From assembly GCA_019925095.2 (NCBI GenBank), contig CM034398.1, forward strand, positions 8,757,001 through 8,821,000: DNA of 64,000 bases, read 5' to 3'. A program made the position numbers and the translations under genes. Under the pieces are notes generated by a model. The model had not been told where the DNA came from and did no database searches. It saw nothing but the letters and a program-made list of their open reading frames with translations. Source of the DNA: Dendrolimus kikuchii. Lineage: Eukaryota > Arthropoda > Insecta > Lepidoptera > Lasiocampidae. Positions 1-13,300 of this stretch are shown here, in pieces; the first letter of the stretch is position 1, and each line of letters opens with the position of its first letter.

Positions 1-119
1 ACTATATACTTATATATACAAATATATACATACAGATATACATATGTAATTAGATATACGGTGATATTTTAATATATATACACCCGAACGATAGATACAT
101 TCATTTAATGCAACAATTT

Positions 120-500
120 TTATTTAATAGACCAATAATGGTCAGTGACCATACGTTTAAATGTAGTCATTGATTTAGCTTGTCTAATTGGAAAGGGGAG
201 GGAGTTCCACAGTCGAACAGCCTGTACGGCAAAAGAATTTCCTACGAAGGAAGAAGTGTGTGCAGGTATTGTTAACAAAAGATTTTCATTAGAGCGCAAA
301 TTGCAGGAATGAGATTGATAGAGAAAACTAAAAAGTTCCTTTAAATATGGGGGAGAACAGGGATTGTAAATTATATTGTGCAAAAGTGAGAGTAAGTGAA
401 CATTCCGGCGAAAGCGAATAGGTAACCATTTAAGCTTATTACGAAATTCGGAGACATGGTCATATTTACGCAAACCAAATATGAACCGGATACAAATCAT
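120..500 (-). pseudogene. LINE reverse transcriptase C-terminal fragment
   Basis: A 126-codon open frame beginning MICIRFIFGLRKYDHVSEFR and ending with a WNSLPFPIRQAKS motif. This is the region after the catalytic domain in Jockey/CR1-type non-LTR retrotransposons of insects, where the WNxLPxxIR block is characteristic. No catalytic motif or endonuclease is present, so it is a 5'-truncated copy with an intact C-terminal frame. Confidence 0.75.
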
Positions 501-640
501 TATACCTATATATGTAAAATATATTTTTATCTTATTTTTATGTTTATTTGACTTCCCATTTAGAAATATATATTCTATTTTACTTCTATATCTTAGTCAT
601 ATTGCAAAACCAACATGCCTTACAAACTTTTTTAATTCAT

Positions 641-770
641 CCTGAGACTGTCTGGAACAAATTGGCTTTAGTAATAAGACAGTCTATTGTTTTCTGTACT
701 TATATTTCTTGAACTGCATCTTAATGTTATGCAATAAAGTATATTCTATTCTATTCTACCAAGGCTATTT
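641..770 (+). mobile_element. LINE 3' tail with ATTCT repeats
   Basis: Ends with GCAATAAAGTATATTCTATTCT and a short pentanucleotide tail, the form taken by 3' ends of insect CR1/Jockey elements. No coding sequence is visible upstream in the same orientation. Confidence 0.45.
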
Positions 771-1115
771 TTAAATTTATTGTATTGTATAAATAGCAGT
801 TTTTAGTTATATTTTGACATTTATTTTGAAATCACAGACATATTTCAATTTTATTGGTGGCGATTACTTATGTTGTTCACCTCTTCTCACTATTTTCTTC
901 TTCAGGATTTGCACTACATCGATTAGTCCTGAAGTAATTTTTCGTTTATATTATGCCCACTTCTACAGTAGTAAGTAAGCATGGGAAGTGGCGAGAGAAG
1001 TGGGCAGTACGAGTATGAAATAATCAAAATGTAATTTACGTTTGCATATTCACGTTGCTCACTTTCCTATTTGTTGCCGTAGAAGTGGGCATATTGACAA
1101 GACTTGCGCTTTACA

Positions 1116-1625
1116 AAGCCCAAGTTAAGCCGCACATAGAGTACTGCTCACACCTATGGGCCGAAGCACCTGCTTACCAGACTGAATAATTCCAGCGTGG
1201 CGCCGTTTGTAAAATCGACGATCTCATACTAACAGATGGTTTAGAATTGCTTATCGTACGGAGAAACGGCATCTCTCTGCGTATTCTACCGTCAGTACAA
1301 TGGGGAGTGTTCCAAGGAACCGTTTGATCTGGTGCAACGTTACAATTTCACCACAGATGTTTACACTCATTTCCTTAAGTTACTACGCTCAAGTATGCAA
1401 CAGTTCTCTAGAACGTTTATTCCGCGTACAGCAATGACTTGGAGGTAACTTCCCGCGCCGCGGTTATCCCTCTGCGCTGCGACATGTGGTCACTTAAAAA
1501 GGCATTATGAAATATCTTTGAAGCCGACAACGCTTTGGTAACGCTTCTCGTGTTGCTAACGTCCATAGGCGGCGGTGATTACTTACCGTCAGGGGGACCG
1601 TCTGCCTGTTTGTAAGCTTTCGGCA
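1116..1625 (+). pseudogene. Degraded LINE reverse transcriptase 3' part
   Basis: Reads LYKAQVKPHIEYCSHLWAEA followed by several stop codons and frame breaks, then remnants of a TSRAAVIPLRCDMWSLKK block. The YKAQVxPHxEYCSHLWAGA motif is typical of the reverse transcriptase C-terminal half in Jockey-like elements. A GC-rich tail block (1557-1625) with CATAGGCGGCGGTGATTACT resembles usual lepidopteran LINE ends. Clearly non-functional. Confidence 0.75.
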
Positions 1626-2029
1626 ATAAAAAAGAACATGTAGTCAGCGAGACAGACGAACATGACGAGATTATAAGGTTTTACCCTTAGACCAGCAGAC
1701 TACTGAGACTATAAATAATGATAAACCCATATTATTATAAGGATCATTAATCAACACAATGTCGGCACAAGCGTCTGTAAACAGACCCCTGGCAATATTA
1801 GGTATGCTCGTTAACTTGGATGAACTTCGTTACGTAAAGTATTGATATCAACACAATACGAAACCACTAAACTCGACGTTGTACAGTTAAAGACAAAAGT
1901 ATGTACACCAACCACAGTATTCGTCACACACAGTGATCATTGATATGGGAGGGCCCATCAAATTTATAAACTCATTTATTCGTACCTATATCGTCAGGAT
2001 TATATTATTATGAATTTTACAATTATTAA

Positions 2030-3210
2030 GGTGTTTGTGACAAACCCTCACATTTCATGAACACTTTCAAGTTATAGAAGGTGTGTTGAGGTTGATTAGC
2101 CAAGAAAATAAACAATTACAGTCCATAAAAGTTTACAAATTAATTTCCTATATAAATATCTATCCATTATTCTGAACAATAATATATATAAAAGTAATAG
2201 AGGACAATAGTAGACCACTCGTTTTCAAAGAAAGTTCTAGAATAGAAAGTTCGGGAAGGAAAAACAGATATAGATAGATGTTAGAAAGGGATAGATGTAT
2301 AAACGAAAGTTTTCGAATAAAAGGTTCGGGAAGAAAAAGACAGAGATAGATAGATGTTTAGAAAGGGACAGATAGTAAATAAAAGAATAACGAAATTATG
2401 GGTTCCAGAAAATTCTTCCGGGTATATAAGCAGCGTAAGGCGCGCCTACCGGGCAGTTAACATGTTGCGAAACGGCAGTAAGATAGCGTAGGCCGCCGCG
2501 AACCACTGATCCCGGCCTGCCGGGATCCTTCCCCTCGGGCTTTATATTACCCGTCGCCCGTTCTCAATTAGTGCTTTGTGTCGCCCTATGGTGGGCATCA
2601 TTAAATTCATCCCCCTCTCATGGAAACAGTCCAGCCGAGGTAAAACTCCTTAGGGAGCTCCCTCGAGCAAGTTGCCCCCCCGGGCTCGAGCGCTTTCGCT
2701 TCGCGAAGGCACTCGCCCCAAAAACCCCGGTAAAGTTGTAAGATCTTCGGACCAACAACATAAAGTCAAGCCCAATAAAAAAAAATACCGGGCAGTTTAA
2801 AAGTTGAGCTCAATTCAAGACAGCGAAGCGACAAGTACGATACGGAAGAGTTGGAAGAAAAGTTTAATTGAAGACAGTGTCGAGTTTAGTGGTGGATTTA
2901 GTGACAAGTTTAGTGGACAGTTAAGTGAAAGAAGAGTGTAGCGTAGTACGAGAGCCAAACCAGAAGCGAGCTATACGCGGTAATATCGGAGGTGAGCACT
3001 GCAGTAGCAAGAGGTGGTCCACGCAATGTCAGCGACGGTATTGTGAGTGAGACACCTTATCGTCAGAACAGTGCATCGTTAGTCGTGCGTATAGGAGCAA
3101 CGCTGCGGAGAGGTGTTACGTGCGGCTGTGTAAGTCAATAAAAGCGTTTATTTAAAAACTGGTGTTTCCTTCCAATCCTAACTGCATACCCCGCTCGCAC
3201 TTAACAATAT
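2030..3210 (+). mobile_element. Possible solo LTR or retroelement fragment
   Basis: Contains a tandem pair of about 65 bp (2238-2303 and 2311-2370, both with TTCGGGAAG and AGATAGATAGATG), a TATA-like TATATAAG at 2413, a GC-rich middle part and an AATAAA at 3138. A U3 with repeats, TATA box and poly(A) signal in order suggests an LTR running from about TGTTTGTGAC to CTTAACA. No target-site duplication was found, so boundaries and class are uncertain. Confidence 0.35.
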
Positions 3211-3570
3211 ATTTATAAATACTTTCAATGTCTACCATATTTTTGCCTTTGACTGTATATCGACATAGAATTATTAACCAGTTTCACAGTTGAGTATCGG
3301 CACGGGGCTATATAGGTATAGGAACGTTCCCATTCTTAAACTTTGCAACTAGCTTTCAAGTTACAGATTTTATTTACCATATTTTAATATTTTCCCCTAC
3401 AATGGAGCGGACTACAAAGGGAAAATTGAAAGGCAACAAATGGGGGCGCAGTTGAAGCTTATTCTCATTCAAATGAGTTTCGAAGAAAGTATTCAACACT
3501 TTGATGTTTTAATATTAACATGCCTTGTACCTATTCTAGCTTCTCGTTTCAGTATCGAGTAGTTAGTAGG

Positions 3571-4849
3571 TACATTCTCTCAAAAAAGTATCGGGAATGG
3601 ATAATTTGTTTATGGTTCCAAATTCAATTTTTTGTTTTTTTTTGTTGTTGTTAGATTGGGGCAGAGTTTGAGTTGCATCGGTCATTTAGATTAAATACAA
3701 TACTGCTTTTAGTTAGATCATATCTAATGTGTATGGCGAATTTCATAATGGACAAAAACATCGAACAAAGAGTTTGTCTTAAATTTTGCATCGCCAATGG
3801 AATTTCGTGTTTGGAGACACTGAAAATGTTACAGAAGCCTTACGGTGAGTCGACTTTATCAAAAACACGTGCTTATGTGTAGTACAAAGCGTTCAAAAGC
3901 GGTCGCGATATATGTTGTCGAGATTTGCCTTGCCCTGGTAGGCCATCAACGTCGTCAACTGAAATTAACATCGCAAAAGTGAAGGAAATAGTGACTGAAA
4001 ATCCTTATTCAAGTTGAAGAGAAATAGCCGCTGAACTTTCTGTGTCTCACGAGTCGATCCGAATCATTTTAAATAATCACTTGGGTATGAAACATTTTGC
4101 CGCTCGGCTAGTCCCAAAAGACTTGAATTTTCTCCAAAAACTCAATTGCATAAGAGTCGCTGAGGGCATGCTAGAACGAGTCAATTCCGACCCAACATTC
4201 ATGAAACGCATTGTTACTGGTGACGAGAAGTGGATTTACGAGTTTGACATGCAAAATAGTCAACAAGCTTCGGAGTGGCGCCTTCCAACTGAACCGAAAC
4301 CAAAAAAAACCACGCCAAAGTTGATCAAAAGTCAAAGTCATGTTGACTATTTTCTTTGAATATCGCAGTGTTGTACTTAGAAATCTGACCGGAAGGTCAA
4401 ACGGTAAATGAAGTATATTACTTGAGCGTTATTCGCCGTTTAAGAGAGCAAATTCGACAAAAAGGCCAGGTTTGTCGAAAGAAAATTCTCGGATTTTGTA
4501 TCATGATAATGCCATCATTGTGAATGAATTTTGGACCAAAAACTCAACAAATAGCATCAAGCAACCACCTTATTCACCAGATTTAGGTTCAGTTGATTTC
4601 TTTGTTTTTCCTAAATTTAAATAACCATTTCTTGGCACCCGTTTTCATTCGGTAGAAATTCGCAACGAGAACTAAACTCAATTGCGGAAAAAACGTTTAA
4701 AAAAGGTTTTTGATGATTGGATTATTCGTTGACGTAAGGTATCGTTTCTAAAGGAGCATACTTTGAAAGTGATAAAATAAATTTGAATGAATAAGTAACA
4801 TGTTGTGTATTATCGGCCTTATCCCGGTACTTTTTTGACAGAGTAGTAC
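3571..4849 (+). mobile_element. mariner-type DNA transposon copy
   Basis: Terminal inverted repeats of about 28 bp: TCTCAAAAAAGTATCGGGA at 3577 and, on the other strand, CTGTCAAAAAAGTACCGGGA ending near 4823. The length of 1.28 kb and a transposase remnant between them fit the mariner family, which inserts at TA. TA dinucleotides flank both ends but the exact ends were placed by eye. Confidence 0.75.
3747..4740 (+). pseudogene. mariner transposase pseudogene
   Basis: Fragments in changing frames: a helix-turn-helix part (NIEQRVCLKFCIANGIS), PGRPST, then VTGDEKWIYEFDMQ carrying the first catalytic aspartate region, and further on HDNA and QPPYSPDL near the last catalytic aspartate (mariner D,D34D). 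Several stops and frame shifts separate them, so no active enzyme is encoded. The internal intact piece is at 4042-4359. Confidence 0.85.
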
Positions 4850-7152
4850 TTTCAATAATTGAAGTAACCACATAACTGTAAATTAGTATAATGTGAAAAA
4901 TGTTTATTGTATAACTTAGCTCGTAAAATTCTTCTTCCAAGACTTGTTTGATTGAATCTAATTATTCGCCTTGTTAATGTAATAACTTTAAGGCCTGCTG
5001 TTTCACTCGTATATGTTCGTCCTAAAAATAAACCGGTATTCTTTCTTCCTTCTTGCTATTTTTTGCATTTTAGTTAATTTTGAAATTGGTTTTGTTTTTT
5101 GTTGAAATTTTTTTTTTCAATTTTGGTTACACAAATACTTAATAGCTTTAGAAAAAAAGAAGCGAAATAATTTATTTGTGTCATAAAATTCGACTTTTTA
5201 TCTCGATTGCCCTGGGATCCACACATCAGATCCTGACTTGGTGACTCTTTTGAATAAAAAAATATTATTATGTATGTATATGTGTAAGTATATACTTATT
5301 TCACTTATTGACTTATGTACATATTTATTGCATTTTACACAAATTTAGTTCGCTCGTTTGCTCAAAATTTAACTTGATAGAAAAACCTGTTATTAGCTCT
5401 ACATTTTAAGTACTTTTTTGTTTGTTTGTATTATTAATATGCGCTGTTGGTTTTATTAAATAAATAAATTAATTTAAAAAATGAAAATCGGTCTACAGTT
5501 GGAGAAACTGCGTAACAAACAAACAACAAAAAAATATACTCGAATTGAGAAGGAACCTCCTTTATGAACTCGGTTAAAATAATGCCATTGTGATTATTTG
5601 GCCAATTTAGGTATAACTTAATCCCTCTTTGTTTAAAGTGTCTAACAGGGTGAATATACTGATGTGGGTGTAACTGGGATCAACTTTAGTGACCGTGATA
5701 TGCTACCCGTAAAATATGGAAGTCGCTTAGCTTCAAAACACATTCGTTCTCATTTATGCCTCTAGGTATATGAATTTAACTAACTAAAGCCTTTGTGTCT
5801 GAAGTCTGTCTTGGCGCTCGTGTACCGCCGCTGAATGCGTCGATGCCACACAAAGCGATAGTTCAGCGGTAGTGTGGTGACAGCGTGGTGGTAACGCGGC
5901 AACGCCGTATTGGCAGCACGATCTAAGCGTCATCAGTTTAGAGTATTTCGTGGCGGGGCAGTGGCACGGTAGGGTAGTCGTGTACACATGTGCTTGGTTT
6001 TCCATTATGTCCGTGTTCATCTGCTGAAATCGATTAAATGAATGTATAGAATACCTTATTTTTTAATAATAATTTTGAAAACAAAATATTCTACAAACAT
6101 AAATTCTTCAAGTCAATATTAAGACTTCACAAACAAAGCCATGTCGGACGCAATTATTCCTTTATTTATTATCTCATTATTTTTTTGTTTCTCATTTATT
6201 ATATGAATTTATTATAAAGAAATGTTAAGTTAGGTTTTCTTAAAATGAATGCGGAGCCTTGCCATATTTAAATGAATGTCTTTTTTCTCCTTCTTAGTAG
6301 ATGAAATTCATTAAAATACAATATTTACGAACGTGTCCTAAGGGTTGTATATTAAACGAAATACTTTCAAAATTGGTAGGATGCTTCATCATAAATGACA
6401 ATGAGGCATATTTTAGATATTCTAGATCGTATTGTGGGCGATATGCAATAAATTAAAATATCATATGATTTTGTAGTGCCTAGTAGCATTAGATAATTCT
6501 GTTTAATTTTGGGGAATTATTATATGGGGCATTCAGTTTGGGTATGAGTATTGTTCTAGTAGGTACATATGTTATATAATATCAACTCATAAACGTTCTA
6601 CTGGGATCATGTAGGATTGGGCCTTACCACTCTTAGGAATGTGCTAGTTATAGTACATAATGTAGTTACAAATGAACTGTCTCTCTCGGCGTTCTTCTTC
6701 CTCTTTGGCCATTAGAGGTAGCGAGTAGGTCTGGTTGGTAAAGTTCAGCACTATGCTATAATAATTAATAATAGGTCGGGCCCTCGAGCAAAAACTCTTT
6801 ATAAACGGTCGTCAGCAAGTTTTATATTTATTTTTTCTACGAATACCTCAATAGTGAACAACAACTATAGGTGCGTTCAAGCTCAATTGGCCGGTTTCAC
6901 CTGTAATTACGATATATCGATTTTTTCGCGATGTTTTCTTTCTCCGCCAGTATTTGCTTATTGTGATATATTTATACAAAGATATACGTATTACTAAACA
7001 AAAATGTCAAATTGTATATCAAAATTAGGTGAATAGAAACAAGTTTGTTGAATAAAAATACCTACCTATTGTTTTTTTTTCTTGAATATTAAAATGTATG
7101 ACAATTTTTATATATACTTTGTTTGGATTATTCGCTTCCTTTTGTTATTCAG

Positions 7153-7311
7153 TGGAGGACAGCATAATAACGCATACTGCACGTCAGTTAACGCCAGCTA
7201 AAGTTGGTGGTTCAGTTGTTTTGCGTTGCGAGGTGTCGCCGCAAGTTGGTCTCGTGGACATAACATGGTTGCAGGACGGCTTGACATTATCGTCGGTGTA
7301 CATGAATGGCG
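7153..7311 (+). CDS. Dscam-like exon: first half of Ig2
   Basis: Phase 1 to phase 1, 159 bp. It encodes the B-strand cysteine (VVLRCEV) and the tryptophan (DITWLQDG) of an Ig domain. A T-rich tract and TTCAG precede it at 7152, and GTAAGG follows. The frame stays open upstream to an ATG at 7098 with a hydrophobic leader-like stretch, so 7098 could be a real start; I prefer an internal exon because Dscam Ig2 begins at a phase-1 boundary. The following 559-bp intron shows nothing recognisable. Confidence 0.85.
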
Positions 7312-10300
7312 GTAAGGAATATATCTACTAAATACTGCACTATGTGAAGACAATATTATGACCTATTCAGATGTGTCTTATTTATAGGGTTAAAATACAG
7401 CACATTAGTGGGTATATATACGTTATCAGTTGATATTTAACAATTACAAACATAATCGCATCACAAACAATGCATTACACCCATCGCCGCATCTGCGTGA
7501 AACGGCCTATAACTGTAACATTATCCCACCTGTAGAGTTAATATTGTGACGTATGTTTCAGGTTCTATGTGCGTCACAGTACATTTTCTTATTTTTTTTA
7601 TAGATCCAGTAGTCGACTTAGAAGCAAAAATGTGACAGGAATTCTATTAGGTTTTAGATGTATAAGATTATACATAATGTTGTTATTGCAATTTGCATGA
7701 TTAACATTGGACGCTAGGGAATTGAATAAATCAGTTTGTATCGGTTTAATAAATGTTTTTACTGCAATTAACGTACGCAATTAAATATTATTGTACTCAG
7801 TTCATAGATAGAAAAATTAATTACGAAAGTGGGAATATGTCTAATGCGTGATAGTTTATTTTCCTTAAAGATTCTCGTTGGATATCTGGAGCGGCAGGCT
7901 TATTACTGGGATCAGACTTAACTCAAGCGGACATACAAGCAGAATACACATGTGTCGCGATGGACACTCCCAGTCTTTCTATTAAACTGACAACAGATGG
8001 TACGTGTTGTACAAATGATGTACCTAGTACTTCATTAAAAATCTGTTCCATTCGTAATAACGTGTATATTTTTCAGAGAATAGTTTTATTTGTCTTTCAA
8101 TATTTCAGACAGCAGTTGGTTGGAAAATATTGAACTGAATTCAGTCGAGGCCCGCTCTGGTGATACAGTGATAGTGCCATGCATTTTACGACATATCAGT
8201 GGTTATACACTAACGTAAGTAATCTTGCCTGTACGGAAATAAATGTATACTTGTAATTGTGTTCATTTTTATTTGTAGGTATACTGGCAGACGGTCCATT
8301 TAACAGAAAGAATAAAGAAAAGATAGAAGGTGGCTACCTACCTTTACCCATAGAGAATTGTAACATTAAGCGAGTCCTTTTGCACAATTTTTCGAGGCTT
8401 TAAATTTTTGTTTATGCCTCTTTAAAGAATCCTATATTGTAGTACTTTTAGAAAACCACTGAACAGAGTTCATTCGTAAGAGGTTTTTGTTAAGAGTTTT
8501 GAAAATAATTTTTGTATCTTAGAAACATTTGGCATAAGAGAATGGTGATACAATTCTAACGAAAGAATTATTACATACATGGAGACTTCTGCCCTTAGCA
8601 TTCTTCTAATCATCAAATTTACCACTCTTAGTAACAAATGATAACACAGAATATATGGTTTATATTTAAAATATGTTACGTGCCTATTGTGCAATATTCT
8701 GCAAATGATCTGAAATTTTTGCTTTTAGCCTTGTATTTAAGAATATTATTAATAGTTTTGTAAATATAAAATTTCCATAAATACAACGAATGAATAAAGA
8801 CAATTATTTAGCTGTTGTATTTTTAGAATTAGGTCTGGTGGTCTAAGTCTGTCTCTCCAATTTATACTGGTACAAAATAACATGAAGTGTTATCAAGTAT
8901 TAGTTTAATAAGTATTTTGCAGCTTAGTATTGTTTTAGAGATAGTCTTATTTCTTATTTATAATATATAACCCCAACATTAAGGTTTCCTTTTCTGTACA
9001 CTGGAGTTTATTCAAAATTTGGTCCCTCAGTTAATTAACTTTGAAGCACTTTGGGTCTTCATTTTAGTTTGCAATGGCAAGATGCTAGTGGAACATGGGC
9101 AGCAGTAACAGAGGGAACTGTACGCGGTGGTGCTTTAATATTTCCAAATGTACAACAACAGCAAGCTGCTAGATATTCATGTTCTTCTGGGGCCGAATCA
9201 TCCCCAAGAATAATAATTAGATTAGTTATATATGAACCTTTGACGGTTGCTGTATCGCCGAATCCTCTCGTAAGTATATCTTGTCTTGCTGTAAGAGGCA
9301 TTACAAAGAAAACAATAACAAACCAATAAATTGCTATTCAGCTCATCCTTATTTCCTTTTAGGTATAAAAAAATTTCAATTGAACAGTGATAAAACTAGT
9401 GTAATTTAATAGGCTCCAATAAATGTTCGACGCTTGAATCCAAATAATGAGTTGATTTTGAGAGTTGTTAGTTCCCGTAATTTTCTTCCAAAAATACAAG
9501 AGCTTTCAAGTTATATGATAATCTAGTTTACGCGAGCAAAGCCGCGGGTAAGGCTGGAATAATTAAGTTTACTTATTTGAATATATTTTGAGTTCTTCGA
9601 AGTCATAAGAGAGACGGGCTCTTGATTTATTTTATAAAACTTTTATCAATAATAAATATGAATCTGTTCTGATCTCTAAATTTGGTTTTGATTTATTTAA
9701 CATAGCTTTTCGCATTGATAATTTTCTTACAGATGATAGGAACCGGTGGCAATGGACATTTCAATTGTTCGGTCAATGGTGGTCGTGGTGGAGGAATCAC
9801 TATAAGTTGGCAACATGAAGGCAGACCATTACATGCCCCTCAGCCGCGTCTTTCTATTGGGCCCGTCCGAGCTCACCACGCAGGCCTCTACCAGTGTACT
9901 GTACATGATCATACCGATTCTGCTGTCGCTGGATCTGAACTTGTTATTGCTGGTAATACAAGAATATTTAAGTTTAAAGGACACGGGTTTACATCAGATC
10001 CATACGCCACACGCAATATTATAAAATGAATGAATGACTGACTGGTTACAAAAAAATATATATTTCATTAGTATAGGTAGGGCCGCGCTATAAAACCAGT
10101 TTTAGCATCTATCAAACTAATTTTAGGTTAGTAGTTACAAGAACTTTTGATACTGTTACAAAGTTAATTCATGAGTGGACTTGAAACTTTAAAAGGGGGT
10201 TCATAGTGTGGCCCTATTGTAGTAGTATTATTTCTAGTACCTGGCGTAAACGTTTTTATTTTTTATATATATATATTGTGCTATAATATTGTGTTTCGTC

Positions 10301-13300
10301 TGTGATGCGACCTACCTACGTAACTATATAATATTTGTGAAGCCGCATGCTTCACTTGCATATGAATTTGTCACATATCACATGATATTATACGTACACT
10401 AGCTATCCCGGCAGACGTTGTCCTGCTCTGAAGAAATAAAAATTAAGACCCGATTGCAGCGCCACCTACCGGGTCCAATCGTGTATCTAAACCATTCTCG
10501 AATCCACCTGAAAACACAAAAAATTTCATCGAAATCGGCCCAGCCGTTTAGGATAGACTTCAGTCACATACACACACAGAAGAATTTTGTATATATCCAA
10601 CGATATTCGATATATATTCCAACGAAAACTGTTCTAAAGTACACGCAATAAAAGCAACGTACATTAAATTGAAGTACGTGCTCGTAATTACTTAACATTT
10701 CCAGAGGTTTCGATAAATTTTGTCTATATGAAAATGAAGTTAAATAGAATTACTCAAATCGCAAAGTTACGTCATCTGTAGGATGTTTATTACTGTAATT
10801 GCTTTGTTATATTACTTGATTACTCAAGTAACTTTGGGTTCTTTAATAACTTGCAAACTATGTCAGTAGGTCGTATAGGCTCGTTCTCCCTTGAAATCGG
10901 TTTCAGATAGGCCCCCAAGATTGATATCAACATTCAGCGAAGCGGTTACAAGGATTGGGCAAAGTATTGCGTTACGGTGTGCAGCGACAGGTGTTCCTCC
11001 CCCTAGGATACTTTGGACATTAGATGACAGACCGTTGCCCGCTGCGCCAGACAAGTAAGACTTTTGTAAGAATTTTTCTTTCTTTACTATTTTTATTTAA
11101 TACCTGATTATTATTAATATTTTTTTCAAAAATTGACAACAGTGACATATCAAAGTTGCTGTGATCTGATAAAATTAATATACTGTACCATAAAGGTGCC
11201 TAAACATTTACTGAATTTATAACTGAGAACATTTAAAATGAGAATGGTGTGGAAAATTAAATACGAAATTGAACTGGCCATCGGTAACTTATTAACTAGT
11301 TTCAAGGGAAATCCATTAAATTTAATTTTGAAAACTTAATACTATTTTAACATGTTCAATGTATTTTAGATATAGTGTCAATACTCGAGCAGAATCTGTA
11401 TCAGGGGCTGAGGAAGGAGCTATAGTATCTATTCTTAGTGTTACAATCAGGACTGCTGATGAAGGTGGTAGATATGGATGTAACGCTACCAATTCAATAG
11501 GATCTCATGCGCATCAAGCAAGACTGAATGTTTATGGTACGACATATATTTAAAACATTAGTAATTGCTCGGTAATTATACAAAGTTCTCGTTATCGTAT
11601 TAAGGAAGCTTCTCTATCAGAATAAGAGCTTTTCGATAAAGTTATGTCGTACATAACAAACATTATAAACAAAAAGAAGATGATCTTTAAATTTAGTTAT
11701 TGAATAATTTTCTATTTTGTGTATATTAAGTACATTGCTTCCTTTTGCAGGTCCTCCAAATATAAGGTATTTACCAGCTATACATGTGAAGACTGATACA
11801 GATGTGAAGTTATATTGTCCATACTCAGGATATCCTATAAAGTTAGTATTAAAGTTTTTCACTTTCAATATTTAAACTGTTACAAACTGTAAACTTTATT
11901 AATTTAATTTTGCCCTTTTTCTCAGAGAAGTTGTATGGCGTAAAGAAGATGGTACAACAGTAGATACTACTTTGGAGCCTGGAGATGAACGAGGAATTCT
12001 AAGGCTTAATTCAGTGAGAAGTGCTTCCGCTGGAAGTTATACGTGTGAAGTCCGCGCTGAAAGTGGAGAACTCGCACGGAGAACAGTCCGAATTGAAATT
12101 CATAGTAAGGATTTGAATAAGATTTTTAAACTATGCGTCAGATAGGTATTTTTTATTTTACAAGGAAGATGTCTTCCAATGCTTGGTATATTTGTTGTGG
12201 GATATTAAACTATAATTGTCGATATGTTTATCTGGCGTTGAATCCAGTAAAAATGTAGAAGTATTATTAACCGATTAATATAAGGGTTTATTAACAGAAC
12301 CTCCGAAAATAGCGTCATTTCAATTTCCTGAAGAATTAGAAGTAGGTGGAAGTACCCAAGCAACTTGCAGCTTGGTCTCAGGAGACAAACCTATACAATT
12401 TACTTGGCATAAAGATAATCTGCCTATACCTTCAATTTTAAAGGTAAGTAAAATTTTATGTGAAATGTAACATACATATGTTTGAAAATCTCTAACTGAG
12501 ATGATGGCTAACAAAAATGCTTGTAGGTTGAACAAAAGAATATGGACTTCTTTTCAATATTAATAATTCAAGAACTTAGCTCAGTACATACTGGAGAATA
12601 CACATGTAGAGCGACGAATGATTTTGGAACAATCAGTCACAGCGCCTCTTTGATTGTCAAAGGTATTTCTATATATAAATGATTATATTACTTTAATTAC
12701 TATTATTTTACTAATAAATAATCCACATTTGCGAGAATAATCTTGGTTTACAACATTTATTTACTTTTAGCAATATTACAATCTCTAAAATATTTAAGTC
12801 CAATTTATAAGAGAGTTCTGTTATATCTCGCAATGGTCTCACACTATTTATAAAAGGATTGAAAGAAAGGCGAACATAGAAAATAAAGAAATTTAAGTCT
12901 AAATTGGAAATAAATCTAGCTTAATATGGGTAAACTAGAGCTATATTTTAAGACGTTATTGATTTTTTTAACACTCAAGTAGTTTATCCGTACAGAATCA
13001 CCTACATGGGTTTGGCGAGCACAGAATACCTCTGTATCAGCTGGAGCTGCGTTGTTACTACCATGTTCAGCGAAAGGACAGCCCACTCCTAGAATATCAT
13101 GGGAATATGCTAATGGTAATTTTTTGTAATATGTATTTGTTAGTTATAATTTTTGGTCTGTGATAGTATAAGGTAATTCCAAATCTTAGGTGATTCACCA
13201 ATCCTACTTAAAATCTAGTAGTTTTTTTTTGTGAAAGTAATTTTGACGCAGTCCATTTATTTTTCAGTCGCAACTTGTAAATGAAATATATTTTCTAAAT

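Larger units (their letters stand above)
1..7152. other. Region 5' of the first visible exon: repeats, no Ig1 exon found
   Basis: AT-rich DNA with degraded transposable elements listed separately (LINE pieces, LTR-like segment, mariner). I looked for an Ig1-type exon or a signal peptide exon on the + strand and found none apart from the leader-like frame at 7098. The stretch 4850-7090 holds only a GC-richer block at 5800-6000 that I cannot assign and a short open frame on the minus strand with odd composition. Confidence 0.6.

Noticed and set aside
5784..6020. 78-codon open frame on the minus strand in a GC-richer block
   Set aside because: Cysteine-, histidine- and alanine-rich composition, no recognisable motif and no splice or poly(A) context; more like repeat-derived sequence.
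8470..8694. 74-codon minus-strand frame in the Ig3 intron
   Set aside because: AT-rich, no motif, no conserved context; looks like chance.
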